The notes under the pieces were generated by a model. The model saw only the letters and a program-made list of their open reading frames with translations. It searched no databases and was not told the origin of the DNA. Below, piece by piece: positions 34,601 to 42,748 of a DNA stretch of 64,000 bases. Numbering within the stretch: the first letter of the stretch is position 1; each line of letters starts with the position of its first letter. The position numbers and the translations under genes were made by a program. Origin of the DNA: Acidithiobacillus sp. (lineage in GTDB: Bacteria > Pseudomonadota > Gammaproteobacteria > Acidithiobacillales > Acidithiobacillaceae); assembly GCF_023256195.1 (NCBI RefSeq), contig NZ_JAGDWX010000030.1, positions 1,778-65,777 on the forward strand, in the 5' to 3' direction.

Positions 34601-34658
34601 TACGGATTACAGCCAGTGGCTAGGGGAACTGGCTACCCGGTCCCGGGATTTCTGTTGA
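31593..34658 (+). CDS. dnaE2: Error-prone DNA polymerase DnaE2 (ImuC)
   Basis: 1021 aa, typical for DnaE2. The ATG at 31593 has GGAGGAG nine bases upstream and overlaps the expected imuB stop by 17 bases. The PHP domain starts YVELCAQSHLSFLQ. The polymerase active site shows GRGSAANS and PDIDVDFEHERREE, the C-family acidic cluster, and the C-terminal OB-fold region has LVTHRQRPATAHGTVFLTLEDE, characteristic of DnaE2. It is the catalytic subunit of the ImuA-ImuB-DnaE2 mutasome for SOS translesion synthesis. In the raw sequence it is in frame with the 5' part of imuB and could be read as a 1484-aa fusion. Confidence 0.95.
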   Translation: MVTSPETEPPYVELCAQSHLSFLQATAAVEDLIERAVKLGYAGLAITEDCSLISAPRAHVAAREKGLKLILGSRFRLVDGQELVLLVQDVSGYAALARLITLARGRADKGEYRLEWGDLPPCPGLLAIFLPDWERAEEPPETLRELSGYWGTERLRLGLVLRYQGDHSQRLARLRHWTARTGIRGLACGAVTMARRRERFLLDVLTAIRRGRPLSELGFALAANGEAHLRSRAQLAAIYPRDLLVETLAVAASCDFSLDRLQYRYPPGSCPPGQNPEEYLKALARAGLARRYLDGVPEKVARQLEEELRIVHELDYGQYFLTVHEIVHFAKSRGILCQGRGSAANSVLCYALGITEVDPARSNLLFSRFLSRERGEPPDIDVDFEHERREEVIQFVFARYGRRHAALTASIRHYRPRSALRDAARALGFSAAEQDALGRDLAWWDGRRIRPERLQEAGFDPESPAVRRLLLVANALVGLPRHLSQHVGGMVLSAEALDALVPIEPARMAGRTVIQWDKNDLDLLGILKVDLLALGMLSVLRRALDDLGLGLEGIPPEDPAVYAMLQRGESLGVFQVESRAQMSMLPRLKPRCFYDLVIEVAIIRPGPIQGGMVHPYLRRREGVEAVHYPGPEVRKVLERTLGVPIFQEQVMQIAMEAAGFDADAADGLRRAMAAWRRHGNLGPYQDRLRAGLQARGYDEAFARQLCQQIQGFAEYGFPESHAASFALLVYASAWIKCHHPAVFCAALLNSQPMGFYAPAQIVAEARERGVQVLPLSIRHSVWESRARGGSLRLGFHQLRGLPQAVADRIVAWREQGGSLDPVALVRELGCPRAEVERLARAGAWEDEGQDRRQSLWQVAAVREATALPLAPAAEPEVPLAATPAAARCRIDYAQLGLSLGPHPLHFLRQRLQAEGYRPIAELLRAPAGGGKGVAGLVTHRQRPATAHGTVFLTLEDESGRINVIVWPSRVEPWRRAILQGRLLGVRGKLERDGRVCHLIAQSLTDYSQWLGELATRSRDFC

Positions 34659-34752
34659 TCTGCGGCGATCCTGTGGCGCACGGGGGGGTGCCGGGCAACC
34701 GCGCCAAAATCGACTAAGTATCCGAAGAAATCTAGCTCCAGGAGAAGACTTC

Positions 34753-37700
34753 ATGACCGCCGCCACGTGTGCGGACACCCACCCTCCGTCCCCAACGGCG
34801 CAGGCTCTACAAAAAGCGTGCATGGCATCTGAAGAAATACTGCGACGCGGTGTGATGATGGTGCGCAAGAGTCTCGGGGTCGCCGAGGTGGTGCTGGCCC
34901 TGGGCAGTGCCGATCGTTTCCAGCTGGTATTGACCGATGGTGCCGCAGCTCTTGCCCGCGAGGCCTTGGAGGACCTGTGCCGCCAGGGCATGGCGCATTC
35001 GCAGCCGCTGTGGTCCGTGCCGGATACCGGCGCTGTAGCCGACGGCGAGCGCACTGATCGTGCGGAGATTGGGGCCTTTGCTGCGGCGCGGATCGCCGTG
35101 GATGGCGATGCCACGGTGGGTGTTCTGTGTCTCGTTGAGACCCGCGCCCGCCTCTGGCCGGAGGATGCACTCGCGCTTTTGCAGGATTATGCGCTGGAGT
35201 TCGCGGCGACCCTGCAGGCCCGGCTGGATGCCGAGCGGCTGCTGGCGCAATTACGCGCGCGCGAGGATGAACTCGTGCGGGAGCGGGCGCTGCTGCGGAC
35301 GGTCATGGACAGTACTCCAAGCCTCATCGCCGCCATCGACGATGACCAGCGATTCATCCTGATCAACAAAGCCTTTGCCCGTCTGTTGGGAAAATCTCCC
35401 GAAGCACTGGCCGGGGAATATCTGCATGCCGTGCTCCCCCCCCAGGTGCTGCGCACCTACACCGCTTTGCAGGCCAATATCCGCAGTACCGGGCAGCCTG
35501 CCCGAGAAAAGCTCGTGTTGCCGCTTGGAGGGCGTCTCTGGCACCTGTTGACCACCATGGCACCACTCCTGGAACCGTTCGGCGACCGCATCGGTTTTGT
35601 CGTGGTCATCCAGGACATGACGGAAATCGACGCCTTGAATGCGGACCTCGAGCGCCTTCAGGATATTCAGCGGCGTGGCGAAAGGTTTACGCGGCAGGGT
35701 GCCTGGTCTCTGGATATCGCCAGCGGTGACATGACCATAAGCGAGGGCTTCGCTCGTCTTTTTGGTCTCCCACCGAACACGCGGCAGATTCATCAAGGGC
35801 AGCTGCGTCAAGGCATCGATCCTGCCTATCACGCCGCCATCGACCGCGCCTTGCAGCAATCCCTGCGCGATGGCGTCGGCTTTCGTTTCGATTATCCTCT
35901 GGTCCGATCGGAGGGAGCGCCGGCAACCTGGCTGCGAGCACGCGGTGACCTGGTCTACGATGACCGGGGCCAGGCTGTGGCTCTGGTGGGGATCACGCAG
36001 GACGTCACGGCCGAGGTGGAAGCGCGGCAGCTCAAGGAGAGTCAGGAAAAACTGCTGGCGGGTCTCAATGAAGCGGTACAGTCTTTCCTGCGCGAGGTGG
36101 ATTCGCGCTTGGTCTGGGATCAGATGCTCAGCCAGCTCCTCACCGTGACTGGTGCCGACTATGGATTTCTGGGGGAGGTGCTGTTCGGGGTCAAGCCGGA
36201 ACCCTGTCTGAAGATTCACGCCATCACCAATCTGTCCTGGAGTCCCGAGTCCGATGCCCTCTATGCGCAGGTGCTGGCCGGGGACTTGCTCTTCTGCAAT
36301 CCCGACAATCTCATCGGTGCCGTCATGCGCAGCCGCGCCCCGGTGATCGTGCCCGACATGCGCCAGGAGCAGCGCCGCGGCGGGACGCCGCCGGGGCATC
36401 CGGAGTTGCGCAACTATCTGGGCGTTCCGCTTTTTCAGGGGGAGGAACTGGTGGGCGTCGTGGGCTTGGCGAACCGCGAGCAAGGTATCGACGAGTCCTT
36501 GCTGCACCTTCTGGAACCCTTCTTCAGTACCTACGCCATCATGATCGTAACTTTGCGCCAGCGCGAGGCACAGCGGCAGTATGAACAGCGTCTTCTGGAG
36601 AGTAAGGATCAGGCGGAGCGCGCCAATCAGGCCAAATCGCAGTTTCTGTCGTCCATGTCCCACGAGCTGCGCACTCCCCTGAATTCCATTCTTGGCTTTG
36701 CGCAGCTCTTGGCCGCCTCGCGCCGCGAGCCCCTGTCGGAGCGTCAGCAAGGTTTTGTGGAACACATACGCGATGCGGGCCAGCACCTGCTCAGCCTCAT
36801 CAACGATGTGCTGGACCTGGCCAGGATCGAGGCGGGCGAGCTTACCTTCTCGCCCGAGGTCCTGAATCTGACTACACTGATACGAGAAACCAGCGAAATG
36901 GTGGCGGATCTCGCCCGTGGACGCGAGGTACAGATCGTGGATGCTTTGGGAGATACGGCAATACCAGTGCGCGTCGACCTCACCCGGTCCCGTCAGATCT
37001 TGCTGAATCTGTTGAGCAACGCCATCAAGTACAATCGTGCCGAGGGGCGAGTGCGGATATGGGCCTTGCCGACCGTGCCAGCGACAGCGGATCGGCCGGC
37101 GCTTCGCGGTGTGGCCATCAGCGATACGGGGATCGGTATCCCCGCAGACAAGCAGCATCGACTTTTTCGTCCTTTTGAACGTCTTGGTCAGGAAACCGGT
37201 CCTATCGAGGGGACCGGCATCGGTCTGATGATCACCAAGGAGCTGGTAGAGCGGATGGGGGGTGAGATCCATTTTGAAAGTCGCGAAGGCGAGGGTACGA
37301 CCTTTTTCGTATATTTGCCGGCGCCAGAGCTGGAGTCCGTGCCTGCGCCGAGAGATGCGACGACCTCCTCTCCCTCGGATGCCGCTGCCCGAAGTGCCGG
37401 GCCCGACCAGCGCCGTCGCCTGATTCTGTATGTGGAGGACAATCCCGCCAATGCGGCACTCATGGAGGAAATCGTTGCGGAACGCGATGATCTGCGCTTG
37501 CTGCAGGCCAGGGATGGCGAGAGCGGCCTCGAGCTTGCCCTGCTGCACCAGCCCGATCTCATCCTCATGGACCTGAATCTGCCCGGTATTTCTGGACAGC
37601 AGGTGGCGGCGCGTCTGAAGAAGTGGTCGGAAACGGCGGCCATTCCCATCCTGGCGCTCTCGGCGGACGCCACCTTGCCCGCGCGTCAGCAGGCGGAGCA

Positions 37701-37821
37701 GAGCGGCCTTTTTCAGGGATATCTCACCAAACCCATCGATCTGGCGCAGATTCATGCGGTCTTCGATCGGCTGCAACTGGCTACGAAGGATTTCGCACGA
37801 ATGACTTCGGACCTGCCATGA
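34753..37821 (+). CDS. Hybrid sensor histidine kinase with GAF, PAS, kinase and receiver domains
   Basis: 1022 aa, no membrane segment, so a cytoplasmic sensor. Order: GAF-like region (about 25-150), short coiled coil, PAS (about 180-290), second PAS with PAC (about 310-410), GAF (about 425-590), HisKA with phospho-His637 (MSHELRTPLNS), HATPase with N-box LLSNAIKYN, DTGIGIP and GTGIGL, and a receiver with Asp940 (LILMDLNLPG). GAF and PAS domains usually bind small ligands, haem or flavin; none can be assigned here. It overlaps the EAL regulator by four bases, so the pair likely acts together. CAGGAGAAG precedes the ATG. Confidence 0.93.
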   Translation: MTAATCADTHPPSPTAQALQKACMASEEILRRGVMMVRKSLGVAEVVLALGSADRFQLVLTDGAAALAREALEDLCRQGMAHSQPLWSVPDTGAVADGERTDRAEIGAFAAARIAVDGDATVGVLCLVETRARLWPEDALALLQDYALEFAATLQARLDAERLLAQLRAREDELVRERALLRTVMDSTPSLIAAIDDDQRFILINKAFARLLGKSPEALAGEYLHAVLPPQVLRTYTALQANIRSTGQPAREKLVLPLGGRLWHLLTTMAPLLEPFGDRIGFVVVIQDMTEIDALNADLERLQDIQRRGERFTRQGAWSLDIASGDMTISEGFARLFGLPPNTRQIHQGQLRQGIDPAYHAAIDRALQQSLRDGVGFRFDYPLVRSEGAPATWLRARGDLVYDDRGQAVALVGITQDVTAEVEARQLKESQEKLLAGLNEAVQSFLREVDSRLVWDQMLSQLLTVTGADYGFLGEVLFGVKPEPCLKIHAITNLSWSPESDALYAQVLAGDLLFCNPDNLIGAVMRSRAPVIVPDMRQEQRRGGTPPGHPELRNYLGVPLFQGEELVGVVGLANREQGIDESLLHLLEPFFSTYAIMIVTLRQREAQRQYEQRLLESKDQAERANQAKSQFLSSMSHELRTPLNSILGFAQLLAASRREPLSERQQGFVEHIRDAGQHLLSLINDVLDLARIEAGELTFSPEVLNLTTLIRETSEMVADLARGREVQIVDALGDTAIPVRVDLTRSRQILLNLLSNAIKYNRAEGRVRIWALPTVPATADRPALRGVAISDTGIGIPADKQHRLFRPFERLGQETGPIEGTGIGLMITKELVERMGGEIHFESREGEGTTFFVYLPAPELESVPAPRDATTSSPSDAAARSAGPDQRRRLILYVEDNPANAALMEEIVAERDDLRLLQARDGESGLELALLHQPDLILMDLNLPGISGQQVAARLKKWSETAAIPILALSADATLPARQQAEQSGLFQGYLTKPIDLAQIHAVFDRLQLATKDFARMTSDLP

Positions 37822-39656
37822 AGGTTCTTGACCGCCAGGACGCGAGCGCGCTCCCCGAAGAGCTGGCCGCCGCACGCATTCTCGTGGTGGACGATAATCC
37901 CGCCAATCTCACGGTACTGGCCGAACTGCTGCGGGAGACGGGCTATCGCTCGGTAGACCTGGAAGCCTCGCCGGAAATGGCCGTGCGCCGCTGGCTCGCC
38001 CAGCCCTACGACCTCCTTTTGCTGGATATGCGCATGCCGGAGTTGGATGGTCTCGAGGTCATGGCGCGGCTGCGCTCGCAGGTGGCCGATGGCGACTACC
38101 TGCCTTGCATCATCCTGACGGCGCAGACCGACCCCGAGACCCGTGCCGCCGCATTGGACGCTGGCGCCTTGGATTTTATCCTCAAGCCCTTCGACTTCGA
38201 CGAGGTCCTCAAGCGCATCCGCAATGCCCTGCAGACCCGCCTGCTCCATCGTCAGGCGCGGCAGCGGCTCGATGCCTACGGACAGACCATCTCGGCCCAA
38301 CAGCAGGCGCTGGCAGAGCGCGAGCACGATATCGCCTACCTGGCCAGCCACGACAGTATCACCGGACTGCTCAACCGCCACGGTCTTTGTCAGGGACTCG
38401 AGGAGCTCGCGCAAGAGACGAAGGGAGATCTCGTTTTTCTGCTGGTCGAATTGAGCGACGCCGATCAGTTGATGCTGCTGGAGGGCGCACAATCCGTAGA
38501 CTATCTGTTGCGGGAGGCAGGTACGCGTCTGGCAGCGTTGATGCAGGACCTGGGGGGCATCTGCGGGGTATGGCGTGGCCAGACCTTCCTGGCAGTTTTT
38601 CCGGCACGGGAGGATCTCAAGTCGGAAGTCGAACGCATTCTCGACACGGTTTTTGCGCCCTTGCCCTTCCACGGATCCCACGTGGTTCTGCACGGGCGCG
38701 GCGGCTATGCCCTGGCGAGCCCCGCCAGCAAGGATGTCGATCTTGTCGATCAGCGCCATGCGGCTTTGCGCGCTGCTGGACTCGCGCTGGCCTCTGCGCA
38801 CCGACTGGGCAACCGGGCACTGCTCTACGACGCGCGCCTGGCGGAAAGTTTTGCCAGACGGCACCGTATCGAGAGGGCCATGCAGGAAGCGCTGCAGACA
38901 CAGCCCGAGCAATTCCAGCTGGCCTACCAGCCCAAGGTCGATATTTCTGGCCATCGTGTCGTTGGCTGTGAGGCTTTGCTGCGTTGGCATCATCCCTCTC
39001 TGGGGACTATCAGTCCCGGGGAATTCATCCCCATCGCCGAGGATACCGGCGCCATCGAGATCCTGGGAATGCTGGTCATGGACCGGGTATTCTCCTTTCT
39101 TTCCCAACGATTGCAGCGTGGATCCTGGAACCTCCCCATAGCCTTCAACGTTTCGGCGCGCCAGTTTGAACTCATGCGTGCCCGGGGTATGAGCCTGGTA
39201 AATGCCATCGAGACCCGACGGGCGCTGTACCATATCCCGCGCGGGCTCATCGAGCTGGAGATCACCGAATCGAGTCTACTGACGGACTTCGACTGGCTGG
39301 TGACGCAACTGGAGAAGCTGCGTGAAAACGCCATCGGCGTTGCCTTGGACGATTTCGGTACAGGATATTCGTCTCTGTCCTATCTACAGAACCTTCCTAT
39401 CAACACCCTCAAGATCGACCGATCCTTTGTCGATGGCGCAGCACGCGACCGTAGGCAGGCCGCCTTGCTTTCCAATATCCTCCAGCTGGCCAGAGACCTG
39501 AAATTCGTCAGCGTTGCCGAGGGGGTCGAGACGGTGGGCGATCTCGATCTCCTGCGGGATCTGTCCTGCGCCATTGCTCAGGGATATTACTTTTCGCGCC
39601 CATTGATGGAGCCGGATCTTTTGCTGTGGCTCAAGGCATTTGATCATAGGTCCTGA
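37818..39656 (+). CDS. Response regulator with degenerate GGDEF and intact EAL domain
   Basis: 612 aa. The receiver domain has VDDNPAN and phospho-acceptor Asp70 (LLLLDMRMPE). A GGDEF-like domain follows (SHDSITGLLNRHG), but where GGDEF is expected the sequence reads RGQTFLAVFP, so cyclase activity is unlikely. The EAL domain keeps its catalytic motifs: CEALLRW, ELEITES, LDDFGTGYSSLSYL, LKIDRSFV and AEGVET. It should hydrolyse cyclic di-GMP when phosphorylated. The start overlaps the hybrid kinase stop (ATGA), implying a dedicated kinase-regulator pair that lowers c-di-GMP and may control attachment to sulfur or minerals; that last point is inference. Confidence 0.93.
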   Translation: MKVLDRQDASALPEELAAARILVVDDNPANLTVLAELLRETGYRSVDLEASPEMAVRRWLAQPYDLLLLDMRMPELDGLEVMARLRSQVADGDYLPCIILTAQTDPETRAAALDAGALDFILKPFDFDEVLKRIRNALQTRLLHRQARQRLDAYGQTISAQQQALAEREHDIAYLASHDSITGLLNRHGLCQGLEELAQETKGDLVFLLVELSDADQLMLLEGAQSVDYLLREAGTRLAALMQDLGGICGVWRGQTFLAVFPAREDLKSEVERILDTVFAPLPFHGSHVVLHGRGGYALASPASKDVDLVDQRHAALRAAGLALASAHRLGNRALLYDARLAESFARRHRIERAMQEALQTQPEQFQLAYQPKVDISGHRVVGCEALLRWHHPSLGTISPGEFIPIAEDTGAIEILGMLVMDRVFSFLSQRLQRGSWNLPIAFNVSARQFELMRARGMSLVNAIETRRALYHIPRGLIELEITESSLLTDFDWLVTQLEKLRENAIGVALDDFGTGYSSLSYLQNLPINTLKIDRSFVDGAARDRRQAALLSNILQLARDLKFVSVAEGVETVGDLDLLRDLSCAIAQGYYFSRPLMEPDLLLWLKAFDHRS

Positions 39657-39757
39657 TGCTCCAAGATGCTTCACGGGGGAGAGTTATCGAAGACCACGGT
39701 ATCATTTATAAAGATTTTACAGAATTTTTATCCGCTGTTTACACAAAAGATAGCCTG

Positions 39758-39785
39758 TTGTTTGAAATGAAGAAAAAGATATGAT
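39758..39785 (+). promoter_or_regulatory. Probable promoter of the permease-proB pair
   Basis: The 213 bases between the EAL gene and the permease are clearly more AT-rich than the surroundings and contain no gene. TTGTTT (39758-39763) and TATGAT (39780-39785) are 16 bases apart, about 85 bases before the permease start. Confidence 0.42.
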
Positions 39786-39869
39786 CGGAAGGGCCGCGCA
39801 GGCTTTACGGTTGACCTTCGTGGTACATCCTGTCATCCTTATATTCCCTTCGAAAAATAAGGATATCTT

Positions 39870-41483
39870 GTGGCAAAACTCAAGAACCTCAAGAATCGTC
39901 TCCGTCGAGAAGGAACCCTGCAAGGTCTGATTCTCGCCTGTGTCGGCGCCTCCATCGGTTCCGGGTGGTTGTTCGGGCCACTCTATACAGCACAAATTGC
40001 CGGACCCTATGCCGTTGGTTCCTGGATTATCGGAGCCGTGGCGATATTACTGCTTGCCCTGGTTTTTGCGGAACTCGGGCCGCTCATTCCCAAGGCGGGC
40101 GCGGTCATCCACCTGGCCCACGTGGGCAATGGTCCCATCGTCGGCAACATGTGGAGCTGGATCCTCTTCCTTTCCTACGCCACCATCGCGCCCATCGAAG
40201 TAACGGCCTTACTGACCTATGCCAACAATTACCTGCCGATCTTTCTGCAGCCCCATACGGCATTGCTCAGTACCCGTGGATTTCTCATTGCTCTGGTCTT
40301 TTTGGGACTGTTCATCGCCGTCAATTTTCTGGTGGTGCGTTGGGTACTGCGCATCAATAACGGCGCCACCTGGTGGAAGATCGTGGTACCGCTGCTGACC
40401 GTCGGTATCCTGGTCGTCCTTGCCTGGCACCCCAGCAACTTCCAGATCCAGCAGGGCAATGCTGGGTCGGATCTGCAGGGGATGTTCGTGGCGGTGGCGA
40501 CGGGCGGGGTCATTTTCAGCCTTCTGGGCTTTCGTCACGCCATCGATCTTGCCGGGGAAAGCAAGAATCCCAGCCGCGATATTCCACTGGCCACCATCGG
40601 TTCGGTGCTGATCGTGGCACTCATTTATCTCGCATTGCAGGTGGCCTTCATCGGTGCCGTTCATCCTTCGGATCTGGCGCACGGCGGCTGGCCGAATCTG
40701 CAGTTCAAGGGCATCAACGGACCTTTCGCGGCGCTGGCGGCGGCGGTGGGTGCTACCTGGCTGTCGGTGCTGCTCTACATCGACGCCTTCGTGTCACCGG
40801 CCGGGACCGCCCTGATCTATACGGCCACGGCTTCACGGGTGACGCTGGCCACGGCGGAGTCGGGCGCGGCGCCGCAGTGGGTCAGTAAGGTCAACCGTTT
40901 CGGTGTACCCTGGACCAGTCTGTTGCTCCTCTACGCGGTGGGGGCCATCTTTTTCCTGCCTTTTCCTTCCTGGCAGAAGATGGTGGGCTACATTGCCTCC
41001 ATGACCGTCCTGTCCTACGTGATCGGACCGGTGGCCATCCTGCAGCTGCGTAAAGCCATGCCGGATCTGGAGCGACCCTTTCGCCTGCCCCTGGCACCGG
41101 TCATCGCACCTCTGGCCTTTGTCGCCGGGAGCTGGATCGTCTTCTGGTCGGGTCTGCACACCCTCAACTTCATTTTTGGCACGCTGTTCGCCCTGCTCAT
41201 CGTCTATGCCCTCTGGGGCTGGCTGAGCAAGACCAAGCTGCGGGAGATGGGCTGGGAGTACATGTGGTGGATCATTCCCTACTTCCTGATGCTGTGGGGT
41301 GCGGCCTGGATCGGTCCCAAAAGCTTGCAGGGCATCGGCTTGGTCGGGTTCTTTGCGGACATGGGGCTCGTGGCGCTGCTGAGCCTGGTGATCTTTTACT
41401 GGGCCTTGCGCAGTGCCGTATCCGACCGGACCATCCAGCTCTATATGCGCAATCTCGGCAGCAGGGGCGTCGGGGCGCCATGA
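39870..41483 (+). CDS. APC-superfamily amino acid permease
   Basis: 537 aa with about 12 to 14 membrane segments. The GTG at 39870 has AAGGA about seven bases upstream. TM1 contains the unwound GASIGSGWLFG motif that binds the substrate amino group in APC transporters; FRHAIDLAGESKNPSRDIP in the TM6-TM7 region is also typical. It imports an amino acid or related compound, probably by proton symport; the substrate is unknown. Its stop overlaps the proB start, which suggests a link to glutamate or proline metabolism but proves nothing about specificity. Confidence 0.9.
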   Translation: MAKLKNLKNRLRREGTLQGLILACVGASIGSGWLFGPLYTAQIAGPYAVGSWIIGAVAILLLALVFAELGPLIPKAGAVIHLAHVGNGPIVGNMWSWILFLSYATIAPIEVTALLTYANNYLPIFLQPHTALLSTRGFLIALVFLGLFIAVNFLVVRWVLRINNGATWWKIVVPLLTVGILVVLAWHPSNFQIQQGNAGSDLQGMFVAVATGGVIFSLLGFRHAIDLAGESKNPSRDIPLATIGSVLIVALIYLALQVAFIGAVHPSDLAHGGWPNLQFKGINGPFAALAAAVGATWLSVLLYIDAFVSPAGTALIYTATASRVTLATAESGAAPQWVSKVNRFGVPWTSLLLLYAVGAIFFLPFPSWQKMVGYIASMTVLSYVIGPVAILQLRKAMPDLERPFRLPLAPVIAPLAFVAGSWIVFWSGLHTLNFIFGTLFALLIVYALWGWLSKTKLREMGWEYMWWIIPYFLMLWGAAWIGPKSLQGIGLVGFFADMGLVALLSLVIFYWALRSAVSDRTIQLYMRNLGSRGVGAP

Positions 41484-42748
41484 GTCGGCGCCAGCGGGAG
41501 GCGGCCTGGCCGCCTCGAGCGCAGCTGCAGATCGAGGCGCAGCGTTGGGTGATCAAGATCGGAAGCAGCCTGCTCACCAACGACGGGGCCGGGCTGGACC
41601 TCGCCTGGATCGCGCGCTGGATGGAACAGATTCGCCAGCTCCATCGCGCTGGTAAGGAGGTGGTCTTGGTATCCTCCGGTGCCGTCAGCGCCGGAACGGC
41701 TCTACTGGGCTGGGTCCAGCGACCCAGCGATCTGGCCTCGCGACAGGCCGCCGCCAGCGTCGGGCAGTCGGCCCTCATCCACCATTACGAAAAGATCCTG
41801 CAGCAGGTAGCGCACCCGGAAGATCCACCCTTGCACTGCGGTCAGGTGCTCCTCACCCACGACGAGCTGCGCAACCGCAAGCGCTATCTCAACGCGCGCA
41901 ATATCCTGCGGGTGCTCCTGGACCGCAATGTGCTACCGGTGGTGAATGAGAACGACGCCATTTCCTATCGACCCATCCAGCTAGGCGACAACGATACCCT
42001 GGCAGCGATGGTCTGCAACCTGCTGGATGCCGATATTCTGGTGTTACTGACGGACCAGGACGGCCTCTTCAGTGCCGATCCGCGTCAGGACCCCGATGCG
42101 CGTTTCCTGTCGGAGGTGGCGGCGGGCGATCCGCGCCTGGAGGCCATCGCCGGAGGTGGGGGCTCGGGCGTCGGTACCGGCGGCATGTTGGCCAAGGTGA
42201 AGGCGGCGGCACGCGCGGCCCGTTCGGGTACCGCCACCGTCATTGCCCACGGCCGTCACCCCGATATCCTGCCGCAGCTGGCCGAGGGGGCCGCCATCGG
42301 TAGCTTCTTCCGGGTGCGCCGGCCAGCCCTCAAGGCACGCAAGCGTTGGCTCTCCGACCATCTGCGCGTGCACGGCAACCTGGTTCTGGATGCCGGCGCC
42401 GTGCACGCTCTGCGCGACCAGGGGCGGAGCCTGCTGAGTGTGGGTGTACTACAGGTGGAAGGGGAGTTCCACCGCGGCGATCTGGTGGCCTGCCGCAGCG
42501 TCGACGGTCGCGAGATTGCTCGCGGTCTCATCGATCTGGACGCCAGCGTCATGCGACGCATCCTGGGTTGCAGTCGGGCGGAGCTGGACGAGGACCCGAC
42601 CGTTACCGACAGCGTCGTCATCCATCGCGATAATCTGGTTCTGACGGACACGGCGGCCGACTGGACACCGAAGCAGGGCAGTGAGCAGAGGCTGGCAGAG
42701 GATCCGGAGCCGCAGGCCCGAATTCAGGACGGCGGCGCGGTGGTATAG
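41480..42748 (+). CDS. proB: Glutamate 5-kinase with PUA domain
   Basis: 422 aa, slightly longer than the 367 aa of E. coli. The amino-acid-kinase domain has IKIGSSLL, LVSSGAVSAG, VNENDAI, GDNDTLAA and the GVGTGGMLAK loop. A C-terminal PUA domain starts about residue 330. It phosphorylates glutamate in the first step of proline synthesis and is usually feedback-inhibited by proline. The ATG overlaps the permease stop. No proA or obg is adjacent. The last 25 bases overlap the 3' end of the MscK-like gene on the other strand. A 40-residue tail beyond the PUA domain looks disordered. Confidence 0.96.
   Translation: MSRRQREAAWPPRAQLQIEAQRWVIKIGSSLLTNDGAGLDLAWIARWMEQIRQLHRAGKEVVLVSSGAVSAGTALLGWVQRPSDLASRQAAASVGQSALIHHYEKILQQVAHPEDPPLHCGQVLLTHDELRNRKRYLNARNILRVLLDRNVLPVVNENDAISYRPIQLGDNDTLAAMVCNLLDADILVLLTDQDGLFSADPRQDPDARFLSEVAAGDPRLEAIAGGGGSGVGTGGMLAKVKAAARAARSGTATVIAHGRHPDILPQLAEGAAIGSFFRVRRPALKARKRWLSDHLRVHGNLVLDAGAVHALRDQGRSLLSVGVLQVEGEFHRGDLVACRSVDGREIARGLIDLDASVMRRILGCSRAELDEDPTVTDSVVIHRDNLVLTDTAADWTPKQGSEQRLAEDPEPQARIQDGGAVV

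Noticed and set aside
35251-37875. 874-aa minus-strand frame across the hybrid kinase
   Set aside because: The plus strand has all kinase and receiver motifs in frame; the antisense frame is a codon-bias shadow.
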